From positions 1 through 64,000 of the forward strand of contig JAUHXC010000028.1 of NCBI GenBank assembly GCA_030427205.1: a stretch of 64,000 bases of DNA, in the 5' to 3' direction. This DNA comes from a bacterium. GTDB lineage: Bacteria > Myxococcota_A > Bradymonadia > UBA7976 > UBA1532. Below are positions 1 through 8,437 of this stretch, piece after piece; the first letter of the stretch is position 1; every line of letters starts with the position of its first letter. A program made the translations under genes and the position numbers. The notes below the pieces were generated by a model. It saw only the letters and a list, made by a program, of their open reading frames with translations. It ran no database searches and was not told where the DNA came from.

Positions 1-2
1 GC

Positions 3-83
3 AAGACTCGCTTCGAGGCGGTGGCCAGCCGCCTCGGCGGGATTGGATACCCGCCGGGCTCCATCGTGAAGTTTCGGTTGTGA
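3..83 (+). CDS. C-terminal end of an unidentified protein (cut by window start)
   Basis: An open frame runs in from the left edge and stops with TGA at 81-83. It gives 26 residues, ending in the peptide GYPPGSIVKFRL. Codon use has the G/C-rich third positions of the real genes around it, and the frame ends cleanly before a 200-base non-coding stretch that holds a small hairpin. No family can be named from so short a tail. Reality as a coding end is likely but not certain. Confidence 0.4.
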   Translation, partial: KTRFEAVASRLGGIGYPPGSIVKFRL

Positions 84-99
84 CCTCACCTCCTCTTCA

Positions 100-114
100 C
101 CAGGGCTTCCCTGG
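100..114 (+). terminator. Small hairpin after the first partial gene
   Basis: CCAGGG and CCCTGG form a perfect 6-bp stem with a CTT loop, 17 bases after the stop codon at 83. No T-run follows, so it may be only a weak terminator or mRNA 3' end. The rest of 84-283 shows no convincing gene. Confidence 0.25.
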
Positions 115-283
115 CGCACCGGCAACGAGACACTGTTGGCGCGTTCCGACCCACCGAGAGCTGGATCGCCTTGCCCGCCCTCAGCGTTGCCCAAACCGCC
201 GCCAGGCCACCGCGGCGTGTCACCCTCGACACGGCCCAAGCCCACCCCGGGCTGCGGGCGTGAGCCCGCGCCATGAACAGCGA

Positions 284-2209
284 TCAGCCGCCGACGAGCG
301 GGAACAGCGCCTCGACCGTGGTGCCTTCGCCCGGCGCGCTCTCGATGCGGATGTGCCCGTGGTTCTGGCGGACGACGCCATAACACATCGCGAGGCCCAT
401 GCCGCGGCTGGGGCAGCTCGAGCGGGTGGTGAAGAACGGCTCGAAGGCGCGCTCGGCGGCGTCGGCGCTCATGCCCGCGCCGTCGTCGATCACCCGCAGC
501 CGCCCGAAGCGGCCCGGATCGATCTCCGACCAGCGCCCGTCGGCCCGCTCGTCGGGCCCCAGCTCGACCGTATCGACCGCCAACGTGAAGCGGCCGCCGC
601 CGCCCATCGCCGCCCGGGCGTTGCTCGCCAGCTCGGCGAGCACCTCGTCGAGCTGGTTCGGGTCGACCCAGACCAGCGGCCCCTGCGCCTCGGGCAGCAC
701 CACCTCGATCTCCGGCGCGAGGTCGAGCGTCGCGGCGGCGCGCCGCACCCGCTGGCCGAGCGGCACCGCCCGAGTCTGCGCGGTCTGCATGCGGGCGTAG
801 CCCAGCAGCTGACGGGTGAGCGCCGCGCCCCGCCGCGCGGCGACGACGATCTCGTCGGCCGCCTCGCGCACATCGGGCGCCGGATCGGCCATGCGGATGA
901 GCTCGGCGTTGCCCAGCACCGCCGCCAGCATGTTGTTGAAGTCGTGGGCCACCCCGCCGGCCAGGCGGCCGATGCCCTCCAGCCGCCGGGCCTGCCCGTC
1001 GACCTGCTCGAGCCGCCGCTGGGCGGTGATGTCGGCGAAGGTCGTCACCACGTCGATCACCCGCCCGGCGGCGTCGAGCCGGGGCAGCGCGTTGAGCACG
1101 CCCCAGCGGGTGCGGGTCTCGCCGGGCACCACGAAGCCATAGACCCGGTCGCGGATCGGCCGACCGGTCTGGATCGCCAGCAACGACGGCAGGCCCTCCC
1201 GGGGCACCGGCTGCCCGCGCTCGTCGATCAGCCCCCAGCCCTCTTCACGCCGCCGGTGGATCTCGCGCGGCACCGCGTCGTGGGCGCAGCCGAGGTGCTC
1301 GGTGAGCGCGCGGTTCCACAGCGCCACCGAGCCGTCGGAGCGATGCACCAGCACCATGAACGGGATGCGCTCGACGAGCTCGCGCAGCGCGTCGGCGGTG
1401 CGCCGCTCGTCGGTGACGTCCACCGCTTGCCCCACCAGCCGCTCGACCCGGCCGTCGGCGCCGCGCGCGGCCACGTGCGCCCGGTGGCGGATCCAGACGG
1501 TGCCGCCGCTCGGCCGGCGCAACGCCACGACGGCGTCGCTGTGGTCGACCTCGCCGCGGGCCATGCGCTCGGCGTCGGCCATCAGCCCGGCGAAGGTCGC
1601 CTCGCCGAGGATCGAGCGCATCATCTCGGGGGTCACCGTGGTGCGGGCGCTGAGCCCCATGAGCGCGCACCAGCGCGGGCTGACCGCGATGCGCCCGCTG
1701 GCGACGCGCCAGTCCCAATAGCCTTCCTCGCCGTATACGGCCACCCAGTGGGACCAGTCCGTCGTGGCCGCGGCGTCGTCGGAGCGAGGGACGACGACCG
1801 GCGAGACCCGGACCAGCGCTTGTGGCGCCGCGTCCGGCGGGCGCTGCAGCTCGAGCACGACCCGGGTCGCCTGCTCGGACCCGTCGGGCAGGTGCAGCGC
1901 GCTGTTCAGCTCGATACGGCCGGCCTCGCACAGCGCCTGCCAATGCCAGGGCCAGGCGTCTTCGCTCAGCCGCATCATGAAGCGCCAGGCCGGGCGGCCC
2001 ACGAGGTCGCCGGGGGTGCCGCCGGCCCACCCGGCGGCCGTCTCGTTGACCGCCAGGATCAGCCCGTCGGCGGCGATCACGAAGAGGCCCATCTCGCTCA
2101 TGCCGACCGCTCGGGCCAGCATGCGCGCGCTCGATTCAATGGCGTCGGCCGACGCCGACCGCGGGCCGCCCGCTCCCAGGCGCCCGCGGCTGGAGTACCG
2201 TGTTGGCAT
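284..2209 (-). CDS. PAS-domain sensor histidine kinase (orphan)
   Basis: A 641-residue cytoplasmic sensor kinase. Three PAS-like segments can be seen at roughly residues 35-120, 155-270 and 280-395; the second contains the YWDWRVASGRIAVSPRW pattern typical of PAS folds. A HisKA domain follows with the phospho-acceptor His422 in VAHDFNNMLAAVLGN. The C-terminal HATPase domain carries the N box (ELASNARAAMG), the G1 box (DDGAGM) and the G2 box (GMGLAMCYGVVRQ). There is no transmembrane segment and no receiver domain, and no response-regulator gene is adjacent, so its partner must be elsewhere. The ATG at 2209 has a GGGGAAG ribosome-binding site. It is divergent from the methyltransferase gene at 2281. 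The ligand or signal is unknown. Confidence 0.9.
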   Translation of the reverse strand: MPTRYSSRGRLGAGGPRSASADAIESSARMLARAVGMSEMGLFVIAADGLILAVNETAAGWAGGTPGDLVGRPAWRFMMRLSEDAWPWHWQALCEAGRIELNSALHLPDGSEQATRVVLELQRPPDAAPQALVRVSPVVVPRSDDAAATTDWSHWVAVYGEEGYWDWRVASGRIAVSPRWCALMGLSARTTVTPEMMRSILGEATFAGLMADAERMARGEVDHSDAVVALRRPSGGTVWIRHRAHVAARGADGRVERLVGQAVDVTDERRTADALRELVERIPFMVLVHRSDGSVALWNRALTEHLGCAHDAVPREIHRRREEGWGLIDERGQPVPREGLPSLLAIQTGRPIRDRVYGFVVPGETRTRWGVLNALPRLDAAGRVIDVVTTFADITAQRRLEQVDGQARRLEGIGRLAGGVAHDFNNMLAAVLGNAELIRMADPAPDVREAADEIVVAARRGAALTRQLLGYARMQTAQTRAVPLGQRVRRAAATLDLAPEIEVVLPEAQGPLVWVDPNQLDEVLAELASNARAAMGGGGRFTLAVDTVELGPDERADGRWSEIDPGRFGRLRVIDDGAGMSADAAERAFEPFFTTRSSCPSRGMGLAMCYGVVRQNHGHIRIESAPGEGTTVEALFPLVGG

Positions 2210-2280
2210 GCGACTTCCCCAGGCGTGCCATGCGAAAGAATACGGATCGACGGCGTGAGATGCGATGACTTGTTGGACAA

Positions 2281-3246
2281 ATGCAATCTGATCGAAACAC
2301 TGCCGGCATGCTGCTGCACGTCGCCGACGATGATCTCTTCGCGCTCGCCCGCCGCCTGCAGGACGCGCTGCGGGCCCGCGCGCCGGGCGAGACGCTGTGG
2401 TTCACCGCGCCCGACCCCGATCGACGGGGGCTCTACGAGGGCGAGCCGACGCCCGACGGACGCCACCGCAGCCTGGCCGGCTGGGTGATGCTGGCCGAAG
2501 AGCTGGGGGCGACGCTGCTGACCCCCCAGCCCGCCGGGCCGGGGCGGGTGCGGCTCGGCCTGCGCCGCCTCGACCGCGACGCCTCGTGGCAGACCCGCGC
2601 CGCGCCGTCGGGCGACCCGGAGAAGTACGGCGCCGACAGCGACTTCGCCCGCATCCGCAAGTTCGAGGAGCCGCCGTTTCTCTTCGCCTTCGCCCGGGCG
2701 CTGGACTTCGTCGACCCGGCCGACGGCGCCCGGGTGCTGGCCCTGGGCTGCAACCGCGGCGACGAGCTGGACGCGCTGTGTCGCCTTCGGTCTGATCGAA
2801 CGTTCGAGTGTCATGGCATCGACCACGCCGCAAGTGCCATCGAGCGGGCGCGTACGCTGCACCCGACGATGACATTCCTCACCGCCGACCTGCAGCGGCT
2901 CGATGCTCCGCCGCTGGCCGAGATGGGCCGCTTCGATCTGATCCTGGCGCTCAACGTGCTGCACAGCCCCAGCCTGGATGGCAAAGCCATCCTCCAGCGG
3001 CTGGTCGCCGAGCACCTGACCCCGGCCGGCGCGGTGATCGTGGGGCTGCCCAACGTGCGCTACGTCGACCATACGCTGCACCACGGCGCCCGGGTGAAGG
3101 GCTTCTCGCACCCCGAGCTGTCGGTGCTGGTGCGCGACGCGGCCTACTACCGGCGCTATCTGGCGCGGCACAAGTTCCGGGTGATGATCACCGGCCGCCA
3201 TACGCTGCTCATCTGCGCCCGCCCGCTGCCCGGTCGGCGCGGTTGA
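2281..3246 (+). CDS. Class I SAM-dependent methyltransferase
   Basis: A 321-residue protein whose C-terminal two thirds form a class I methyltransferase fold. The SAM-binding glycine motif is VLALGCNRGDELDAL, followed by an acidic strand (CHGIDHAAS), a TADL segment and the FDLILALNVLHS motif IV region. The C-terminus (GRHTLLICARPLP) is the usual last beta-strand. The N-terminal 130 residues show no known domain. The start is uncertain: ATG at 2281 and an in-frame ATG at 2308 (MLLHVADDD) are both possible, and neither has a clear Shine-Dalgarno sequence. It is divergent from the histidine kinase. The substrate is unknown. Confidence 0.8.
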   Translation: MQSDRNTAGMLLHVADDDLFALARRLQDALRARAPGETLWFTAPDPDRRGLYEGEPTPDGRHRSLAGWVMLAEELGATLLTPQPAGPGRVRLGLRRLDRDASWQTRAAPSGDPEKYGADSDFARIRKFEEPPFLFAFARALDFVDPADGARVLALGCNRGDELDALCRLRSDRTFECHGIDHAASAIERARTLHPTMTFLTADLQRLDAPPLAEMGRFDLILALNVLHSPSLDGKAILQRLVAEHLTPAGAVIVGLPNVRYVDHTLHHGARVKGFSHPELSVLVRDAAYYRRYLARHKFRVMITGRHTLLICARPLPGRRG

Positions 3247-3298
3247 TCGGCCGCTCGGCGGGTGTCATCGTCCCGGCGCACGGCGAGGAGACATCCCG

Positions 3299-5632
3299 AT
3301 GGCCCACGGATCCCAGCGCATCGTCTGTGTCGGCGGCGGCCCCGGCGGGCTGTACGCGGCGATCCTGCTCAAGGCGGCCGATCTGGCCCGCGAGATCACC
3401 GTCTACGAGCGCAACCGCGCCGACGATACCTTCGGCTTCGGGGTGGTCTTCTCCGACGCGACCCTGGGCAACATCGCCGCGGCCGATCCGGCGACCTACG
3501 CGGCGATCACCGCCAACTTCGCCCACTGGGACGACATCGACGTGCACTACGGCGGCGCCTGCCTGCGCTCGACGGGCCACGGCTTCGCCGGCCTGAGCCG
3601 TCAGCGGCTGCTGGCCATCCTGCAGGCCCGCTGCGTCGAGCTGGGCATCGCGGTGCACTACGAGGCCGAGATCGACGACCCCGAGGCCCTGGACGCCGAC
3701 CTGGTCATCGCCGCCGACGGGCTCAACTCGAAGATCCGCGGCCGCTTCGAGGCGCACTTCGGCCCGCGGATCGACCTGGGGCAGACCCGCTTCACCTGGC
3801 TCGGCACGACCCGGCAGTTCCCGGCCTTCACCTTCGACTTCGTGCGCGATACCCACGGGCTGTGGCGGCTGCACGCCTATAACTTCGAGGACGGCCTCTC
3901 GACCTTCATCGTCGAGGCCACCGAGGCCACGTGGAAGGCGGCGGGCATGGATCGCGCCGACGAGGCGACCACCGCCCGCGTCTGCAGCGAGATCTTCGCC
4001 GACCGCCTCGCAGGCCATCCGCTGCTGACCAACCACTCGATCTGGCGTCGGTTTCCGACGGTGCAGAACCGCCGCTGGAGCCACGGGCGCTACGTGCTGC
4101 TCGGCGACGCGGCGCACACCGCGCACTTCTCCATCGGCTCGGGCACCAAGCTGGCCATGGAGGACGCCATCGCCCTGCGCGACGCCCTGGCCGCCGAGGC
4201 CGATCGCGACCGGGCCCTGGCCCGCTACGAGGCCGAGCGGCGGCCGGTGGTCGCCAGCACCCAGCGGGCGGCGGCGGTGAGCCTGAAGTGGTTCGAAGAC
4301 ACCGAGCGCTATATGGGCCTGCACCCGCGGCAGTTCGCCTTCAGCCTGCTGACCCGCAGCCTGCGCATCACCCACGCCAACCTGGGCACCCGCGATCCGG
4401 CCTTCACCGAGGCGACCGACCGCTGGTTCGCCGCGCAGGCGGGGGTCGCGGTGCCCGAAGACGCCGAGCCGCCGCCGCCGATGTTCACCCCGTTCGCGGT
4501 GGGCGGGCTGACGCTGCACAACCGGATCGTCGTCTCGCCGATGTGCCAGTACAGCGCCACCGAGGGGCTGATCGACGATTGGCATCTGGTGCACCTGGGC
4601 AGCCGGGCCATCGGCGGCGCGGGGCTGGTCATCACCGAGATGACCGACGTCACGGCAGAGGGCCGCATCACGCCGGGCTGCGCGGGGCTGTATACCGACG
4701 CCCACGAGGCGGCCTGGAAGCGGGTCTGCGACTATGTGCACGCCCATACGAACGCGAAGATCGGCGTCCAGCTGGCCCACGCCGGCCGCAAAGGCTCGGC
4801 GAGCCGGCCCTGGGAGGGTGATACCGCCCTGACGGGGGATGACGCCTGGCAGACGCTGGGGCCGTCGGCGGTGCCTTTCGGCCCCGGCTGGCCGGCGCCC
4901 AAGGCGATGGACGAGGCCGATCTGGCGCGGGTGAAGCGGGCCTTCGTCGACAGCGCGAAGCGGGCGCTGGCGGCGGGCTTCGACCTCGTGGAGATCCACT
5001 GCGCGCACGGCTACCTGCTGCACAGCTTCCTCTCGCCGATCGCCAACCGGCGCGGCGACGCGTATGGCGGGTCGCTCGAGAACCGCATGCGCTATCCGCT
5101 GGAGGTCATCGCCGCGGTGCGCGCGGTCTGGCCGAAGGGCAAGCCACTGGCGATGCGCATCTCGGCCACCGACTGGAGCGACGAGGGCTTCACCGGCGAC
5201 GAGGCGGTGGTCTTCAGCCGGGCGGCGGCGGCGGCGGGGGTCGATCTGGTCGACTGCTCGACGGGCGGCATCGCCCCCGACATCCGCCCGGAATACGGGC
5301 GGCTGTACCAGACCCCCTACGCCGAGCGGGTGCGCATGGAGGCCGGCGTGCCGACGATGGCGGTGGGCGGCATCAGCAGCTACGCCGACGTCAACAGCGT
5401 GCTCGCCGCCGGTCGGGCCGACCTGTGCGCGCTGGCCCGGGCCCATCTGTTCGACCCGTATTGGACCCGCCACGCGGCCTACGAGCAGCGCCACGACCAG
5501 CGCTGGCCGCTGCAGTACGAGATGGGCGACGCCGATCACTTCACCCCGCGCTTCGAGTGGACCCCGCGCGGTCAGGGCCTGCCGCCGGCGGGCCGCGCCC
5601 CGAACAAGCCTTCGCTGCCGCCGCGCGAGTAG
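3299..5632 (+). CDS. Bifunctional salicylyl-CoA / 2-aminobenzoyl-CoA monooxygenase-reductase
   Basis: A 777-residue flavoprotein made of two enzymes. The N-terminal half is an FAD-dependent aromatic hydroxylase: the dinucleotide motif is VCVGGGPGGLYAAIL (residues 6-20) and the second FAD motif is LLGDAAHTAHFSIGSG. The C-terminal half, from about residue 400, is an Old Yellow Enzyme reductase (SPMCQYSA, GVQLAHAGRKGS, HCAHGYLLHSFLSP, RGDAYGGSLENR). In this family the first domain hydroxylates salicylyl-CoA or 2-aminobenzoyl-CoA and the second reduces the ring, as in aerobic anthranilate breakdown. Length and order match the family. The ATG at 3299 follows GAGGAG. No CoA ligase or ring-cleavage gene is adjacent, so it acts without an obvious local pathway; the exact substrate is inferred. 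Confidence 0.9.
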   Translation: MAHGSQRIVCVGGGPGGLYAAILLKAADLAREITVYERNRADDTFGFGVVFSDATLGNIAAADPATYAAITANFAHWDDIDVHYGGACLRSTGHGFAGLSRQRLLAILQARCVELGIAVHYEAEIDDPEALDADLVIAADGLNSKIRGRFEAHFGPRIDLGQTRFTWLGTTRQFPAFTFDFVRDTHGLWRLHAYNFEDGLSTFIVEATEATWKAAGMDRADEATTARVCSEIFADRLAGHPLLTNHSIWRRFPTVQNRRWSHGRYVLLGDAAHTAHFSIGSGTKLAMEDAIALRDALAAEADRDRALARYEAERRPVVASTQRAAAVSLKWFEDTERYMGLHPRQFAFSLLTRSLRITHANLGTRDPAFTEATDRWFAAQAGVAVPEDAEPPPPMFTPFAVGGLTLHNRIVVSPMCQYSATEGLIDDWHLVHLGSRAIGGAGLVITEMTDVTAEGRITPGCAGLYTDAHEAAWKRVCDYVHAHTNAKIGVQLAHAGRKGSASRPWEGDTALTGDDAWQTLGPSAVPFGPGWPAPKAMDEADLARVKRAFVDSAKRALAAGFDLVEIHCAHGYLLHSFLSPIANRRGDAYGGSLENRMRYPLEVIAAVRAVWPKGKPLAMRISATDWSDEGFTGDEAVVFSRAAAAAGVDLVDCSTGGIAPDIRPEYGRLYQTPYAERVRMEAGVPTMAVGGISSYADVNSVLAAGRADLCALARAHLFDPYWTRHAAYEQRHDQRWPLQYEMGDADHFTPRFEWTPRGQGLPPAGRAPNKPSLPPRE

Positions 5633-5648
5633 TCCGCCGCCCGCACGC

Positions 5649-7436
5649 TCAGCCGGGCGGCATGTGCACCGCGACGCGCAGCCCGTCGGCGCCCGGTTCA
5701 CCGTTGCTGGGGCCGCCCGCGCCGCTCGGGCCCAGGTCGACGTCGACGTCGGCGGCCGGCGGCGGTTCGCCGACGAGCCACAGGCCGACGCTGGGGCCGC
5801 CGCCGCCGCCGCCGCCGCGCCCGCCGCGCCCGCCGCGCCCGCCCGCGCCGCCGGATCCACCGGCCCCGATCTCGCTCATGCCCACGGCGGCGCCCGCGCC
5901 GCCGTCGCCGCCGGGCCCGCCCGCGCCGCCGCCACCGCCGCCGCCGCCCGCGCCGCCGCCCGCCGTCTGCAGCGAGACGGCGTCGAGCGCCAGCGGCGTA
6001 TCGACGACGACCAGCGCGATCGACGCCCCGCCGCCGCCGCCGCCGTCGCCGCCGCCGCCCGGGCAGCCGCCGCCGCCGCCGCCGCCGCCGCCGTTGCCCG
6101 CGCCATTGATGACGCGGACCCCGGCCTGACCGCCCCCTCCCCCACCGCCGCCGCCGCCGCCGCCGGGCGCGCCGGGCATGCCATCGCCGCCGTCCGCCGC
6201 GACGTAGCGCAGACCCCGATCGGGATCGCGGGCGAAGCGGCCCATCGCCTCGCCCGCCGACCCGTCCGGACCCGCCGCGCCGCGGGCCCCCGCCTCGCCA
6301 TCGCTGCCGTCGCGCGCACCTTGCCGGTTCACGCCGCCCCGGCCGCCCGCCGCGCCGCCTGTGCCATCGCCGCCCGCCTGCCCCTCGAAGGCGCCCCCCG
6401 GGCTGTCCGCCGAGCCGCCCTCGCCGCCGTCTCCGCCCGCCGCGATACACCCTGGACGGGTCGCGCCCGCGCCGCCCGCCCCGGGCCGGTCGTCGTCGTC
6501 GATCTCGCCCGGCTGACCGTCGGCGCCCGCCCGCGCCGCGCGTCCGTCAGCCCCGCGCGCGCCGCCGAGGCCGTCGGCGCCGCGCCCCGCCTCGAGGCGT
6601 ACCCCGTCGCGCAGCGTCAGGCCGCCGCTGTCGACCGCCACGAGCGCCAGCGATGCGCCGCCGGGCGCTTCGGCGTCGGCGGCGCGCACCGTCAGCCGCG
6701 AGAGCTCGACCCCTGCTGGCAGGTCGCGCGCCAGCATCGCCAGCGCCGGGCCGTTGAGGACCGTGCGCCCGGCGCCCCGGGTCCAGCCCGCGTCGGGGTC
6801 GTAGCCGCCGTGCAGACCGACGCCGTCGGGCAGCGCGAGCGTTTGATCGAGGTCGAACTCGCCGGCCGCCAGCAGGATCTGGGTCGCGCCGGCCTGCGCC
6901 GCCAGCTCGAGGGCGCGCTGCACGCTGGCCACGGGGGTATCGAGCGTGCCTTCGCCGAGGTCGTCGCCGTCGAGCGCCACGAAGACCGCGCGGGTCGAGT
7001 CGCCGTCCACGCCGTCGCAGTCGGTATCCTCGCCATTCGGATCGGGCACGTCGATCTCGCCGGTGGGCATGCACGGTGGGGGCCCGTCGGGCGCGGCGTC
7101 GAACGCCGTGGCGTCCAGCGCCGGGTCGGGGGTCGTCGCGTCGGGCATGGGTCCCGTGTCCGGCAACGCGCCGTCGACGATGGCGTCTGGCGCGCGTGCG
7201 TCGAGTGGTGCTGCGTCGGCCGGCGCTGCGTCCAAGTCGACGGGTCTTGCGTCGCTCGGTCCGGTATCGATCGGCGCTGCATCGACCGGCGCTGCGCCTT
7301 CTGTCTCGGGCCGGGCGTCCACCACCCGCAGATCGGGCCGCCCGCCGTCGCCGACCGGCGCGCCGGTCACCGCGTCGTCGCATCCGATGGCCACCAGGCC
7401 CCAAGCCACCGCGATCCAGAGCGTGCATCGTCTCAC
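5649..7436 (-). CDS. Glycine-rich lipoprotein with DUF1565-like region
   Basis: A predicted surface lipoprotein of about 595 residues. The chosen start is GTG at 7436, because GAGGAGG lies 4 bases upstream; an ATG at 7463 is also in frame. A short signal peptide ends in a lipobox (LVAIGC). An Asp/Ala/Pro-rich linker follows, then a segment (VQRALELAAQAGATQILLA, then LPDGVGLHGGYDP) that resembles DUF1565/pectin-lyase-like parallel beta-helix repeats in cell-surface proteins. The C-terminal half is dominated by Gly tracts of up to 8 or more in a row, collagen-like in composition. These make the DNA at about 5780-6180 a monotone GCC/GCCG tract. It lies tail to tail with the flavoenzyme gene. Function is unknown, probably structural or adhesive at the cell envelope. 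Confidence 0.75.
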   Translation of the reverse strand: MRRCTLWIAVAWGLVAIGCDDAVTGAPVGDGGRPDLRVVDARPETEGAAPVDAAPIDTGPSDARPVDLDAAPADAAPLDARAPDAIVDGALPDTGPMPDATTPDPALDATAFDAAPDGPPPCMPTGEIDVPDPNGEDTDCDGVDGDSTRAVFVALDGDDLGEGTLDTPVASVQRALELAAQAGATQILLAAGEFDLDQTLALPDGVGLHGGYDPDAGWTRGAGRTVLNGPALAMLARDLPAGVELSRLTVRAADAEAPGGASLALVAVDSGGLTLRDGVRLEAGRGADGLGGARGADGRAARAGADGQPGEIDDDDRPGAGGAGATRPGCIAAGGDGGEGGSADSPGGAFEGQAGGDGTGGAAGGRGGVNRQGARDGSDGEAGARGAAGPDGSAGEAMGRFARDPDRGLRYVAADGGDGMPGAPGGGGGGGGGGGGQAGVRVINGAGNGGGGGGGGGCPGGGGDGGGGGGASIALVVVDTPLALDAVSLQTAGGGAGGGGGGGGAGGPGGDGGAGAAVGMSEIGAGGSGGAGGRGGRGGRGGGGGGGPSVGLWLVGEPPPAADVDVDLGPSGAGGPSNGEPGADGLRVAVHMPPG

Positions 7437-7528
7437 GATGCCTCCTCGGCGCCACGGTGCCATGCGCAGGCGGGCCGATGACAGAGACGCGCGACGGCTC
7501 GACCGGCAGGGCCGCCGACCGCGAGCCG

Positions 7529-8272
7529 CTACTCGCCCTCGATGGCGGCGATGGTGGCCGCGATGTGCTCGCCGACCACCCGCGATCCCTGCACCGACGG
7601 GTGCACCCCGTCGGCGTCGTAGAGCGAGCGCTCGGCGGGCGAGACCACCTCACCGGCGGAGACGAACCAGGCCCCCTCGATGGCGTCGGCCATGCGCTGC
7701 AGCCGCGCGCCGTGGGCCTCGAGCTCGTCGACGCAGCGGTCGAAGCCGAAGTCGGCGTCGTCGGGGATGCCGTAGTAGCCCACGAAGAGCACCCGGCTGC
7801 CGTCGGCGATCACCGCGCGCACGAAGTCGGGGATCTCGCCGGTCAGCCCGTCTTCGCCGATGAGGCCGTCGAGCACGGCGTCGCAGTCGCCGCAGCCGCA
7901 TCGGTCGTTGACGTCGTTGCCGCCGCCGTCGAGCACGACCCAGCTCCAGTCGCCGTCTTCGTACTGACGGCGGATGTCGAAGCCGTCGTCGTCGGGCTCT
8001 TCGGGCGCGAACTGCGCCCCGCCCTGCGCCCGGTCGACCACGGCGCGCCCCAGCCGCTCGCCGATGATCTCGGGGATGTCGCGGCCGGCGGCCTCGTGGA
8101 AGTCGAAGATCGAGTCGCCGAGCGTCAGGATGGGGCCGCCGGCTCGCTCGGCGGGCTCTGCGGGCTCTGCGGGCTCTGCGGGCACCTCGTCGAGCATCGC
8201 GTCCGGATCGCCGCAGGCGGCGAAGGCGAGGCTGAGGGCGAATACGGCGAGCAGGCGGGTGTAGCGGGTCAT
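7529..8272 (-). CDS. SGNH/GDSL-family hydrolase lipoprotein
   Basis: A 247-residue lipoprotein with a lipobox at Cys20 (SLAFAAC). A Pro-Ala-Glu repeat linker follows, encoded by a 9-base tandem repeat near 8153-8185. The hydrolase domain shows block I LTLGDSIFD with the nucleophile Ser54, a Gly block (QGGAQF), block III GGGNDVND, and the C-terminal catalytic pair in DGVHPS. This is the SGNH serine esterase/lipase arrangement, acting outside the cytoplasm, probably on lipid or polysaccharide esters; the substrate cannot be told. The CGCGDC segment after GGGND is an unusual cysteine-rich insertion. It is divergent from the helicase gene at 8438. Confidence 0.85.
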   Translation of the reverse strand: MTRYTRLLAVFALSLAFAACGDPDAMLDEVPAEPAEPAEPAERAGGPILTLGDSIFDFHEAAGRDIPEIIGERLGRAVVDRAQGGAQFAPEEPDDDGFDIRRQYEDGDWSWVVLDGGGNDVNDRCGCGDCDAVLDGLIGEDGLTGEIPDFVRAVIADGSRVLFVGYYGIPDDADFGFDRCVDELEAHGARLQRMADAIEGAWFVSAGEVVSPAERSLYDADGVHPSVQGSRVVGEHIAATIAAIEGE

Positions 8273-8437
8273 GCGGGCCTCCGATCGGGTCTCTCTGCGT
8301 GGGACACCCCGGCGGCGCCGGATGGCAGGTCGAGCGGCGAACGGCAGGTCGGGCGGTCAGCGATCTGTCATGGGTTGCGCCGCGCCGTCGGCCGGTCCAC
8401 CTTGTTCGGGTGTTGCTTCGAGGGTGAGGGCACAGGC

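Noticed and set aside
80..2488. An 802-residue plus-strand frame
   Set aside because: It is the antisense of the histidine kinase gene; in GC-rich genes such long shadows are expected.
3209..5860. An 883-residue minus-strand frame
   Set aside because: It is antisense to the two-domain flavoenzyme, and its Arg/Gly/Ala-rich translation has no domain pattern.
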